A DNA stretch of 64,000 nucleotides from Paraburkholderia panacisoli (GTDB lineage: Bacteria; Pseudomonadota; Gammaproteobacteria; Burkholderiales; Burkholderiaceae): contig NZ_VTUZ01000002.1 of assembly GCF_008369935.1 (NCBI RefSeq), forward strand, positions 310,001 to 374,000, in the 5' to 3' direction. How positions within the stretch are numbered: the stretch's first letter is position 1; each line of letters begins with the position of its first letter. Of the stretch, positions 27,429 through 36,075 are shown piece after piece. A program made the translations under genes and the position numbers. Under the pieces are notes generated by a model. That model worked only from the letters and a program-made list of their open reading frames with translations, had not been told where the DNA came from and made no database searches.

Positions 27429-28163
27429 TTACGCAAATTTCATCCGAAGGCTTGGATTTTTGAGTTGCTGACGGAGGAAGTCGTCGAGAATCTGGTGTTT
27501 GACCTGATGAGAGTCCGACAGGTCTGTCTGGCAATCTCTCAGCAAGCCGAATCCACACGAGTACGGCGCAGGCAATGTGATTGCGCTGGATGCGGGCTTT
27601 GCGACATTGCTGCGCTCGATCCCGGTCAGTTGCTTGGCCTCGCGATGAAACTGCTCGATCTTCCAGCGCAGGCCGCATGCGTTGTGTGTGGCCAGCGAAG
27701 AATCCTGAGTGAGGTGGTCCGTGCGGTGCGTCGACCCCTCAACCCGGAATAGCTTCACTTTGTGATGTTTGGGAAAGACTTTGATCTTGATCGTTTTGCC
27801 ATGCGCGAGAGCCCCCACATCCCACTCCCGCGAATCGATGCGCTGGTACGGGGATGTCGCGCCGGAGTCATGCACCTGCCGGTTGGCGCGCCGCGGGCAA
27901 AAGGAATAGTAGATCTTCGGTAGCGACTCGATGAACAACATCAGCTCGCGTGCGGCATACCAGGTATCCATCAGGACCCGCCGGAACGGCACGCGTTTAT
28001 GATGAACCAGGTTGGTCAGCATCTCGCGCACGTGATCGAGTTTCGTCTTGCCGTCGCTGTCCGGATCGTAGATCCGGTAGTCGATGACCCAGTGCTCCTG
28101 CGTCAGTGGGCTAGCGGCCACGAGCTCGACTACCTGGTCCAGTACGCTGTCAGTGTTCTTCAA
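27429..28163 (-). pseudogene. DDE transposase fragment (IS4/IS701-like), frameshifted
   Basis: The reading frame encodes the C-terminal two thirds of a DDE transposase: KLDHVREML, VLMDTWYAARELMLFIESL, KIKVFPKHHKVKLFRV and CGLRWKIEQFHREAKQLTGIE, ending in QQLKNPSLRMKFA. Between about 27600 and 27500 the frame is wrong; the other frame reads CRKARIQRNHIACAVLVWIRL, which is the expected continuation, after which the original frame resumes. So two compensating frameshifts are present. The N-terminal part with the first catalytic Asp is missing. Inactive element copy. Confidence 0.8.
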
Positions 28164-28361
28164 TTTTCAAAATGCGCGCAGAGCGTTTGGCAGTCTGCAG
28201 CACCGGTATCCGTGGCAACCATGGTGTTGTTGTCTGCGGGAGTAACGGGTGCCGTCTCTTGCTTTTTCAGCGTTGGACGACGGGGCGTGCAAACCTTCGG
28301 TGCCGACACCGACCGACAGGGTTTGGTCTCCCCGCCAATTACCCCTGATATGGGTGGCCCC

Positions 28362-30062
28362 CTAAAAGCTGCCCCATTCTTCTGCCTTGGCGGTTTGCGC
28401 CACCCGCCCGGGCCGTGGTGCGGACCGCTTGAAGGCTGCCGTGGCCGGCGTCTTGGCGCGCGTCGGGGCCGCCGTTTGTGTCGGCGCGACGGAACCGCTG
28501 ACGCCGGCGTCGCATGAGGCGTTCAGCCTGAACATCGATACGGACGCTTTCAGATCGTTCGCCTGCGACTCGAGCGAGCTGGCGGCCGCCGCCGACTGTT
28601 CGACCAGTGCCGCGTTCTGCTGCGTGACTTCGTCCATCTGCGTGACGGCCAGGTTGACCTGGCCGATGCCCTTGCTCTGTTCCTGTGATGCTGCGGTGAT
28701 TTCACCCATGATGTCGGTCACCCGTCTGATTTCGCGGGTGATCTCACGCATCTTCGCACCCGCTTCCCGTACATGGCCGGCGCCTGCCTGCACGCGCTCC
28801 ACGGAATCGTGGATGAGCTCCTTGATTTCCTTGGACGCTGCCGAGGAGCGTTGCGCCAGCGAACGCACTTCCGAGGCCACCACCGCGAAACCCCGCCCCT
28901 GCTCACCCGCCCGCGCTGCTTCGACAGCCGCATTCAGCGCGAGGATATTGGTCTGAAAGGCGATGCCCTCGATGATGCCGACAATATTGGCGATCCTGTC
29001 CGAGCTGGCGTTGATGCCTTCCATGGTGTCGACGACGCGCGAAACCACGGTGCCGCCCTGCTCTGCCACCGAAGCAGCCTGCGCAGCGAGCTGGTTGGCC
29101 TGACTGGCATTGTCGGCATTCTGGGTGACGGTCGAGGTCAGTTGCTCCATGCTGGACGCCGTTTCCTCGAGCGAGGCGGCCTGCTCTTCGGTGCGCTGCG
29201 ACAGGTCCTGGTTGCCCGCCGCGATCTGGTGCGTGGCGGTGGCAATCGAGTCTGCCGAAACCTTGATGGTGCCGATCGTCTGTGTGAGCTGCTCCTGCAT
29301 GCGCTTCATCGAGAACAACAGGCTTGAGCGGTCATCCGGCGCCGTCTTCACCACAGCAGTCAGATCGTTATCGGCAATCCGGTTGGCGATCTCGGCGGCA
29401 TAGGACGGCTCACCGCCCAGTGACCGGAGGATGCCGCGGTTGAGCAGCACCACCACAGCCGACAGGGCGCCAGCCAGTACCACCAGAATCCCCAGGCTCT
29501 GGGACAGCGACGACCGAAATGCCGCGTTGATGTCGTCGACATAGAGCCCTGTCATAAGAATCCAGTCCCACGGCCGATAGGTCACGCTGTAGGCAATTTT
29601 CGGAGAGGCCTCGGTGGCTCCCGGCTTCGGAGCGCTAAATGCGGTAAAGCCCTTGCCGTCGCGCTTGATGACAGCAACGATATCCCTGAAGAGGTAAACG
29701 CCGTTCGGATCCTTGTAGTCGTCGGCGTCCTTGCCATCCAATTTCGCGTTCGCTGGGTGCATCAGGACCCTCCGCTGCGAATTGATGATCTCCATATAGC
29801 CGTCCTCGCCATATCGCATGTTCCGGATGCGGGCCATTGCCCGCTTCTGGGCTTCTGCCAAAGGCATGACGCCGGCGGCCGCGTCGTCGCCAGAGGTCTT
29901 GACGACACTCAGGGCGATCTCCGCCGCGTGTATCAGGTCGGCCTTGCGCTCCTCCAGCCGCATTTGTCTCGTCTGGTACGCGTTGTAGATCGATATTCCG
30001 GCGAGACACAGCAAGCTCAGGATCAGCGGCAGCCAGAGTTTCTGTACAAAAGACAGTTTCAT
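28362..30062 (-). CDS. Methyl-accepting chemotaxis protein with single-Cache sensor
   Basis: A 566-residue chemoreceptor. Transmembrane helix 1 ([21 protein letters not shown]), periplasmic single-Cache-type sensor (about residues 35-190, with [13 protein letters not shown] and [20 protein letters not shown], patterns seen in sCache_2 domains), transmembrane helix 2 ([18 protein letters not shown]), HAMP, and a complete signalling domain with [28 protein letters not shown]. The tail is Ala/Pro/Lys-rich and ends in EEWGSF, resembling the C-terminal pentapeptide that tethers CheR/CheB. It lies inside the accessory region, flanked by transposase debris, so it may be an acquired receptor. It appears intact. 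Confidence 0.92.
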   Translation of the reverse strand: MKLSFVQKLWLPLILSLLCLAGISIYNAYQTRQMRLEERKADLIHAAEIALSVVKTSGDDAAAGVMPLAEAQKRAMARIRNMRYGEDGYMEIINSQRRVLMHPANAKLDGKDADDYKDPNGVYLFRDIVAVIKRDGKGFTAFSAPKPGATEASPKIAYSVTYRPWDWILMTGLYVDDINAAFRSSLSQSLGILVVLAGALSAVVVLLNRGILRSLGGEPSYAAEIANRIADNDLTAVVKTAPDDRSSLLFSMKRMQEQLTQTIGTIKVSADSIATATHQIAAGNQDLSQRTEEQAASLEETASSMEQLTSTVTQNADNASQANQLAAQAASVAEQGGTVVSRVVDTMEGINASSDRIANIVGIIEGIAFQTNILALNAAVEAARAGEQGRGFAVVASEVRSLAQRSSAASKEIKELIHDSVERVQAGAGHVREAGAKMREITREIRRVTDIMGEITAASQEQSKGIGQVNLAVTQMDEVTQQNAALVEQSAAAASSLESQANDLKASVSMFRLNASCDAGVSGSVAPTQTAAPTRAKTPATAAFKRSAPRPGRVAQTAKAEEWGSF

Positions 30063-30679
30063 AGGATTACGAATCTTTCAGTTCGAATAATTGTAAGCAA
30101 CTACATACAAACTGTATAACGGCACTTTAACCGGAAACTTCAGATAAATGAAAATGCGGGGTGCACTTCGCGGTGAGTCGATGAACTTCAATCTCACAGA
30201 TAGTCCAGCCACCAAGCCGACGCCGACTGGCTCCGATCGGCGAGCATCCACAGCGCGGTTTAGCTTCAAGTTCTGATCCATACCGCGATCACGGGCCGGG
30301 TGGACATTGCGCGCCCGCTTGATGAGCGCCCGCGCGATCCGCTTTCGTGAGGGTTTCCTGCACGCGGCTAACGACGGTCCAGAGGTCGTCGCGGCAATCG
30401 TCGAAGCGGCGTGGAGAGAGAAGGTGGTTCCCGGTGATCGGCACGGGGATGGTGACGTTGGGGCGTCGGTCGCTCGCAACGTAGTGCGAGCGCTGAGCGG
30501 GCGAAGATCGTTTGTGCATCGCGGTTCAGGGTCAGGCCTGCATGCGTTTCTTCTGCTCGGGTATCAGGTCGAAGCCGTCGAGGATGCGCCGTTGATGACG
30601 TTCTGCACGAGAGGAGGACTATCAAACTAAGCCGGCAAAAGCTTACCCCTTAACGACTCTCGATCTCATAATTTATAAG

Positions 30680-30699
30680 TTGCCCCCAAAATTGCCCCC
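30680..30699. repeat. Pair of TTGCCCCC direct repeats, 12-base period
   Basis: TTGCCCCC occurs at 30680-30687 and again at 30692-30699. Evenly spaced G/C-run motifs of this sort can be arm-type binding sites of P4-like integrases, and similar GGGGTAA motifs surround the integrase genes at 49.4-50.1 kb. Here no integrase gene is beside them. Function is inferred only. Confidence 0.35.
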
Positions 30700-31679
30700 A
30701 CCGCGACCGTGCTGCCGCGGTGGTAGCCCGATAAAGTTGGCGTAGCCGGAATCGATCGCGCCCAGCCACGCTCACTCAATACAGAACCCCGTGTGGTCAC
30801 CTTGCGCGCCCTTATTCGCAGAATCCGCTGAAGATCACGAAGAATTCGTAAGCCGCTCGATCTAAGCGCCGCACGATTCGAGGTCGCCGCGCAGCGCGCG
30901 CGAACGCTCGGCAACAACTGACTACTGCTCCCGCTCATTGGGCGGCCCCCCCTGCAGATCAACATCAAGTCAGGGACGCGGGTTCGGATTCACGAATTTG
31001 GCGGTCCAGAACTGATGCTCGCCACCTTCGGCGAGGTCCAGGTTGATCTTCGATCGTGCGTTTCACTACATCGCCTACGCGAGGCGCGAGCGTCACTGTG
31101 CCCGATCTTCGTTTTTCAACAACCGCTCGGCTGCGAAGCGAAAATTCGCCGGCGGTCGAATTCGCGCGATCTAGTCGAGACTCACAACCAACCGGATTCG
31201 GCCGATACAGTTTGAAAAAGTCGCGGCGCATTGTTTTCCCATCGCTGGCAATAAATTCACCCTCTCAGACCGCCTACAAACCGCCCTACAGGCCTTGGTT
31301 AAAGGTAGAACGACCTATGAAAACCTCGCGAGATTGTCCGTCACCGATTTTTTCAACAGTATCAGCCAGTTGTAGCCGTTCGCCGTAGTGGTCGGACAGA
31401 CACTTAAAACGTCGGTCCTTAACAGCGGCCCCTTGGCGTAAACGGCGACGTGATCGAGAAGTGTCTGAACCATACCGAGACAGGCGGGTCGCCAAAGTGT
31501 TTCACATACGGAGCTCGCCGCGACCGTCCAAAGAAGTACCGGTACGTTTGCACCTGATTTCTCGTCCACTCGAAGGGTTTCGTAAAATGGCCGCGGTGCA
31601 AAAATTGCTGCACATCAGTCTGTTTGCGCCTTATCCGTGGCATCAAACTCTCACGCAATCACGCACATCAAAACGCGTA

Positions 31680-31830
31680 CTGGCCGCACTCCTGAGCGCG
31701 CCGGGAGAAGTACTGGTCAGTCTCGACGCGGATCTTCAGGAAGACCTCGACGCGCCCTCGCGTGATCGCCGCGCATCGCAATGGCGCCGAGATCGTATAC
31801 GTCGTGCGATCGCGCCGCGGTCAGTCCATC
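31680..31830 (+). pseudogene. Family 2 glycosyltransferase fragment
   Basis: One frame reads LSAPGEVLVSLDADLQEDLD, the GT2 nucleotide-sugar/metal motif region (usual form VxxDADLQDPPE). After a frame change near 31760 another frame gives IAAHRNGAEIVYVVRSRRGQ, the expected next segment of polyprenyl-phosphate glycosyltransferases (GtrB/ArnC group). Neither side extends, so this is a short relic. Confidence 0.6.
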
Positions 31831-31866
31831 ATGACGCACACCCGCATCACGATCGGCCTGAGCAAC

Positions 31867-31995
31867 TCAGTTGATGAACGTCTGGGCCGTCGGTTCGAAC
31901 TCACGCGCGAGCTCTTCAGGCGTGCGTCTGGCCTTCACGAGTTCGACCATGTGCGCCCGGAATTCCGCAGCGTAAGGGGTACGATGCCCGACCAT
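31867..31995 (-). pseudogene. IS3-family transposase OrfA, N-terminal stub
   Basis: A 42-residue reading frame starts with MVGHRTPYAAEFRAHMVELV and continues RRTPEELAREFEPTAQ, the helix-turn-helix start of IS3-type OrfA proteins, then stops where those proteins continue into NWV. An excellent ribosome binding site (AGGAGGTG, 6 bases before the ATG) survives. The rest of orfA and orfB are missing, so it is the left-over end of an insertion sequence. Confidence 0.75.
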
Positions 31996-32136
31996 TTTCG
32001 ACACCTCCTGTTCAAAAGGATATGTGTCCGTTTTCGCAGGTCAAGCTCAGTCCAATGGATCTCTGAATAGTCGGGTCGGCGGAACTGCCTAGAAAATGCC
32101 GGCAGTTGCTCTGTCCGTAGTGCTTGCAGATCGGTG

Positions 32137-33600
32137 TCAATCGTGCTGCTGCAGCCCGACAGCCACGTCCCGGAAAGACGCCAACGCGGCTTCTAGGTGT
32201 TCAATGATCTCTTGCTGTAGCACATCGGGTGGTGGCAGGTCATCGACGTTATCCAGGCTGTCATCCCTCAGCCAGAAGATGTCCAGACTGGCTTTGTCAC
32301 GGACCATCAGCTCGTCGTAGCTGAAGTATTTGAAGCGTTCAGTTTCGGTGCGCTCGTGCCGGTTGTCCGGATTGTAGCAAGCAATGAAATCCTTCAGGTC
32401 GTCGAGTTTTAGCGTCCGAGTCTTCAACGTAAAGTGCTTATTGGTGCGCAGGTCGTAGAACCAGATCCCTTTCGTGTGAATCTGGCCGTCCTTGGGTTTG
32501 GCATCAAAAAACAGCACGTTCGCCTTCACTCCCTGGGCGTAGAAGATGCCCGTGGGCAGGCGCAGCACGGTGTGGACGTCACAGTTTTCCAACAACTTGC
32601 GACGGATTTTCTCCCCGGCGCCTCCTTCAAACAACACGTTATCGGGCAACACCACGGCAGCCTTTCCGCCTACCTTCAACATGCTGACGATGTGTTGCAG
32701 GAAGTTCAGTTGCTTGTTCGACGTGGTTTCCCAGAAGTCCTGGCGCTCGTAAGTCAGGGCCTCCTTGTCATCTTCACCTTCTTCATTGGTGAAGGTCATG
32801 CTGCTCTTCTTGCCAAAGGGTGGATTTGCCAGTACGTAATCCACCTTTTGCTTCGGCTCAGTAATCAGTGCATCCGAGCGCTCGACGGATGGTTCGCCGT
32901 CCAGCTCGCCGATGTTGTGCAGGAACAGGTTCATCAGACACATACGGCGCGTGTTGGGCACTATCTCATTGCCGCGGAAGGTCTTGTCGCGCAGAAACTC
33001 TTTCTGGCGCTTGTCCAGTTTGGCGCCCGGCCGCGTCAGCCACTTGTAGGCACCAAGGAAAAACCCACCAGTGCCGCAGGCCGGGTCGGCAATGGATTTC
33101 ATCGGCTCGGGACGCACACAGGCCACTATCGCCTCGATCAAGGCGCGCGGTGTGAAGTACTGGCCCGCCCCGCTCTTGGTGTCTTCCGCGTTCTTTTGCA
33201 GCAGGCCTTCGTACAGGTCGCCCTTGGTATCGGCGCCTAGGCTGATCCAGCTTTCGGCATCAATCAGCTGCACCAACCGCGAGAGCTTGGCCGGGTCCTG
33301 AATCTTGTTCTGTGCTTTGAAGAAGATGGCGCCCAACATGCCCGGCTCCTGCCCCAGCTTGTGCAGAGTGGCGAGGTAATGCGACTCCAGCGGCTCGCCC
33401 ACCTTGGACTTCAGGCTGGCCCAGGAGTAGCTCTTGGGAATATGGGTGTCGCGGTTGTAGGGCTCTTGAGCGTATTCATGGGCCAGCTTCAGGAACAGCA
33501 GGTAGGTGAGTTGTTCCAGGTAGTCGCCATAGCCTACCCCATCGTCGCGCAGTGTATGGCAGAAATTCCAGACTTTCTGGACTAGGGTGTTTGTGTTCAT
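32137..33600 (-). CDS. hsdM: Type I restriction-modification methyltransferase subunit HsdM
   Basis: A 487-residue N6-adenine DNA methyltransferase subunit. The N-terminal helical HsdM domain (VQKVWNFCHTLRDDGVGYGDYLEQLTYLLFLK) is followed by the catalytic part with motif I DPACGTGGFFLGA near residue 171 and motif IV NPPFG near residue 257. It would methylate host DNA and form the M2S core with HsdS. The ATG at 33600 follows GGAGG and overlaps the stop of the upstream HNH gene by four bases. It is the last gene of the five-gene operon, an unusual place because hsdM normally precedes or adjoins hsdS. Apparently intact. Confidence 0.95.
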   Translation of the reverse strand: MNTNTLVQKVWNFCHTLRDDGVGYGDYLEQLTYLLFLKLAHEYAQEPYNRDTHIPKSYSWASLKSKVGEPLESHYLATLHKLGQEPGMLGAIFFKAQNKIQDPAKLSRLVQLIDAESWISLGADTKGDLYEGLLQKNAEDTKSGAGQYFTPRALIEAIVACVRPEPMKSIADPACGTGGFFLGAYKWLTRPGAKLDKRQKEFLRDKTFRGNEIVPNTRRMCLMNLFLHNIGELDGEPSVERSDALITEPKQKVDYVLANPPFGKKSSMTFTNEEGEDDKEALTYERQDFWETTSNKQLNFLQHIVSMLKVGGKAAVVLPDNVLFEGGAGEKIRRKLLENCDVHTVLRLPTGIFYAQGVKANVLFFDAKPKDGQIHTKGIWFYDLRTNKHFTLKTRTLKLDDLKDFIACYNPDNRHERTETERFKYFSYDELMVRDKASLDIFWLRDDSLDNVDDLPPPDVLQQEIIEHLEAALASFRDVAVGLQQHD

Positions 33601-34391
33601 AAAAGAGCCTCCACCCAAGCTTTGTCGCGATGCGTGCCGATGGCAGAGCGAAGGAAGCTTGAGTATTCTTGATCAAAGGAAAGGTTTCTTTTCAGCTCGT
33701 CAATCACGAGTTGATTGGTGTTGTTGCCGGCGATAGCAATTAGGGTTGCAAGTGTCTGCCAACGGCTTCGTTTGCTCTCGGGTGTGTTCCATTCGTTGAA
33801 GCCAAGCTGCTTGATCGTGTAGTCCGCACGCTGGGATTCCCAAGTACCGTCCGGTGCCGCGGCCTTGACCTCACCATCAATGCCGTGCGCCAACAGTTCG
33901 CAGTCGGCCTGCACACAAGGGTCCAACAGCCTAGGTGACTCGGCGGCCAGCGGCGCCGCCGACACTTGGCAACGGTGAGCCTCGTCCTCAATGGGAAATT
34001 CGTTGGCCTTGCCGTGCAATGTGTCAGCTTCATCCTTTTCGGGCCGATTGCAGCGCTGACAGGAAAGGCGAAAGTTCGACCACTCATACGCCAACCAGTA
34101 GTAGCCAGAATGGCCGGCCAGTTTGATGCCATCCACCGTGATGCCGAGCTTGGGACGAAAGTGATCCACATCTAACGGCGCGCGTGGATTCTTAGCCTCA
34201 CAGTACCAGCATTTGTAGCCACTGAAGGCCGCCAGCCATTTCTTGAGCTGGGTCCAACTGCCGTGCTTCGTGATGTAATCGGACCGCTGCTGATGGGTAG
34301 CGAGCATACCGACGGCCGCAACCCGGCTCTTGTAAACGATATTCCAGCGCGACGGCAGATGCGGGGGCAATGGAATGATGACGACTCTCAC
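33597..34391 (-). CDS. HNH endonuclease, Septu PtuB-like
   Basis: A 264-residue protein with an HNH nuclease core: CWYC near residue 60, the catalytic DVDHFRPK near 73, and the second zinc pair CQRC near 110. This spacing matches the PtuB / retron-associated HNH group (TIGR02646-like). It directly follows an AAA-type ATPase gene with a four-base overlap, the arrangement of the two-gene Septu defence system in which PtuA and PtuB form a complex that degrades nucleic acid in infected cells. Its stop overlaps the hsdM start as ATGA. The C-terminal half (DYTIKQLGFNEWNTPESKRSRW) is helical as in relatives. Function as anti-phage nuclease is inferred from family and context. Confidence 0.85.
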   Translation of the reverse strand: MRVVIIPLPPHLPSRWNIVYKSRVAAVGMLATHQQRSDYITKHGSWTQLKKWLAAFSGYKCWYCEAKNPRAPLDVDHFRPKLGITVDGIKLAGHSGYYWLAYEWSNFRLSCQRCNRPEKDEADTLHGKANEFPIEDEAHRCQVSAAPLAAESPRLLDPCVQADCELLAHGIDGEVKAAAPDGTWESQRADYTIKQLGFNEWNTPESKRSRWQTLATLIAIAGNNTNQLVIDELKRNLSFDQEYSSFLRSAIGTHRDKAWVEALL

Positions 34392-36073
34392 CGTCGCCCC
34401 TCCTGTAAGCTGCGAAGCAGGCTTTGCACCAAGGCATCCAAGGCCTTTTGCTTGTTTTCGGGAGTGACGATGGCACCCTCGATGGACGCATCTGATGTCA
34501 GATCGAATCTAGCCCGCAGATATTCCTGCTCGAGTCGATCACGCGCCGCGAAATTGAAGTCCAGCCCTTCCAGACGCTGACGGATTTCAGTCAGCGTTTT
34601 CCGTTCCACATCGCTTAGCGTGGCTTGCGTAGACAGACGATGCAAGGCGAGCAAGTCTTCGTTGGTAGCCTTGTCTAGGCTGGAGCCCAATCCGAACATG
34701 TCGCTAGTCACTATGCCGGCGAACCCCATGCCTTTTGGGTCCACGGCCGGGTTCTCGGCGTGAACTGTGCGTGTTCCGGGCTGGCGGTACAGGATCTGCA
34801 CCTGCTCCTTGACCAGCTCGGCAATGGCCAAGGGGTTATGGGTGGTAAGTACGACATGGCTGTTGTCCTGCCCCTCGCTGTTTTGCCCCACAAAAGACTT
34901 CAGGTAGTTCAGGTATTCCACGCACCAACGGGGATTGAGGTGCGTATCAGGCTCATCGAGCAGGAAGAGGCTTTCGTTTTCGGCCGTGAAGCGCAGCAAA
35001 CCCAGCACGGTGAGCAATTGCTGCTCGCCTTCGCTCAATTCACGAAAGGTCACACTGCCATCGTTCTTTTTCAGGCGAACGCGGATGCGCACCTCCTCAA
35101 TCAGTTCGGAGACGTATGTGCTTTCCAAATCACGAAAAAACTGCGCTGGTGTCTGATTGCCGACCAGGCGGCGCAGCGCCGCAATATCCTTCACATATAG
35201 GTATTTGAATTGCAGCGTTTCTTTATTCCAGATCGAAGTTGAAACACGGCTGGTGAAGTCGACCGGTGCCAAAGCGATGTCATAGAGCCGCGAAAGGAAA
35301 TCGCGCACTACGCCACGTGCGTTCCAGAAGCGTGGATCGCCATCGGGAGCTTTCGACTTCCACGGTGGTTGGCGCAACACGAACAGCACCGACTCAATAC
35401 CCTCCTCTGGATCAAGACCAAGATGATTGTCCAGAAACCCCCGAACCACGTCCGACTGTTGAATCAAAAACGCCAGCAACACGAACTGGCTGTGCACCGG
35501 CATGGCGTAGAACAAACGCTTCAGGCCAGGGTCTTCGCCATTGCGCAGTTTGCTGTCATAGCTCTCCAGATAAGGGCGAAACACCTCATGCATACGCGTG
35601 CTCTCGCCCGAGTAGTAGCTGAACACATAACGTGGCAGGTACTGCCCTTCTGCCCTCAGGAACGCGGACAGCTTAAGCTTGTTGCCGGGTGGCTGTGGGT
35701 CGACGAGATCGAACTCCGGCAAGCTATGAACGAGCTTGGCCTGCCGGGCCTGCACGTCGGTAGCAACGTGAATGATGAAGGGTTCTTTCTCACGGCCCGG
35801 GTCAGCATCAATGTGGATATGCAGTGTGGCATCGCCGCTGCTCATGCGATAGGCGAGTCGGAAGGCGAACGCCGGCGTGCGCTTTTTGACGATCAGGTCG
35901 CGGAAAATGATAGCCAACGCTTCCAGCACATTTGACTTGCCAGTGCCGTTCCAGCCGATCACCACCGTCACCCAGTGGTCCTGATCAAAGTCGATGGTGA
36001 CGTTCTTAAGGTTCTTGAAATGTTGCCCCGGGCCGGCGTCGGCGCTGCCAATGGTGAGTTTATCCAGACGCAT
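34388..36073 (-). CDS. AAA-family ATPase, Septu PtuA-like
   Basis: A 561-residue SMC/ABC-like ATPase of the AAA_21 type. Walker A is GWNGTGKSNVLEALA near residues 39-53, the ABC-type signature is LSEGEQQLLTVLGLL, Walker B is FLLDEPDTHLNP, and the H-loop is VLTTHNPLAI. Between the halves lies a roughly 270-residue insertion. With the HNH gene that overlaps its end it forms a PtuA/PtuB-like pair. It starts two bases after the hsdS stop, so it is co-translated with a type I restriction system. Alternatives are other R-linked ATPases (Rlo-type); the HNH partner makes a Septu-type system the best fit. All ATPase motifs look intact. Confidence 0.85.
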   Translation of the reverse strand: MRLDKLTIGSADAGPGQHFKNLKNVTIDFDQDHWVTVVIGWNGTGKSNVLEALAIIFRDLIVKKRTPAFAFRLAYRMSSGDATLHIHIDADPGREKEPFIIHVATDVQARQAKLVHSLPEFDLVDPQPPGNKLKLSAFLRAEGQYLPRYVFSYYSGESTRMHEVFRPYLESYDSKLRNGEDPGLKRLFYAMPVHSQFVLLAFLIQQSDVVRGFLDNHLGLDPEEGIESVLFVLRQPPWKSKAPDGDPRFWNARGVVRDFLSRLYDIALAPVDFTSRVSTSIWNKETLQFKYLYVKDIAALRRLVGNQTPAQFFRDLESTYVSELIEEVRIRVRLKKNDGSVTFRELSEGEQQLLTVLGLLRFTAENESLFLLDEPDTHLNPRWCVEYLNYLKSFVGQNSEGQDNSHVVLTTHNPLAIAELVKEQVQILYRQPGTRTVHAENPAVDPKGMGFAGIVTSDMFGLGSSLDKATNEDLLALHRLSTQATLSDVERKTLTEIRQRLEGLDFNFAARDRLEQEYLRARFDLTSDASIEGAIVTPENKQKALDALVQSLLRSLQEGRR

Positions 36074-36075
36074 GG

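Larger units (their letters stand above)
30063..32136. other. Two kilobases of decayed accessory sequence
   Basis: No intact gene is supported. Recognisable pieces are a pair of TTGCCCCC direct repeats (30680-30699), a broken glycosyltransferase stretch (about 31680-31830, plus strand) and an IS3 orfA stub (31867-31995, minus strand); each is listed separately. Other open frames are short, in unlikely codon use and unrelated to families I know. The mixture of small fragments suggests repeated insertion and deletion at this place. Confidence 0.6.

Noticed and set aside
30289..30630. Open frames in the scar region on both strands
   Set aside because: Neither strand gives a recognisable family, and codon use is random-looking.
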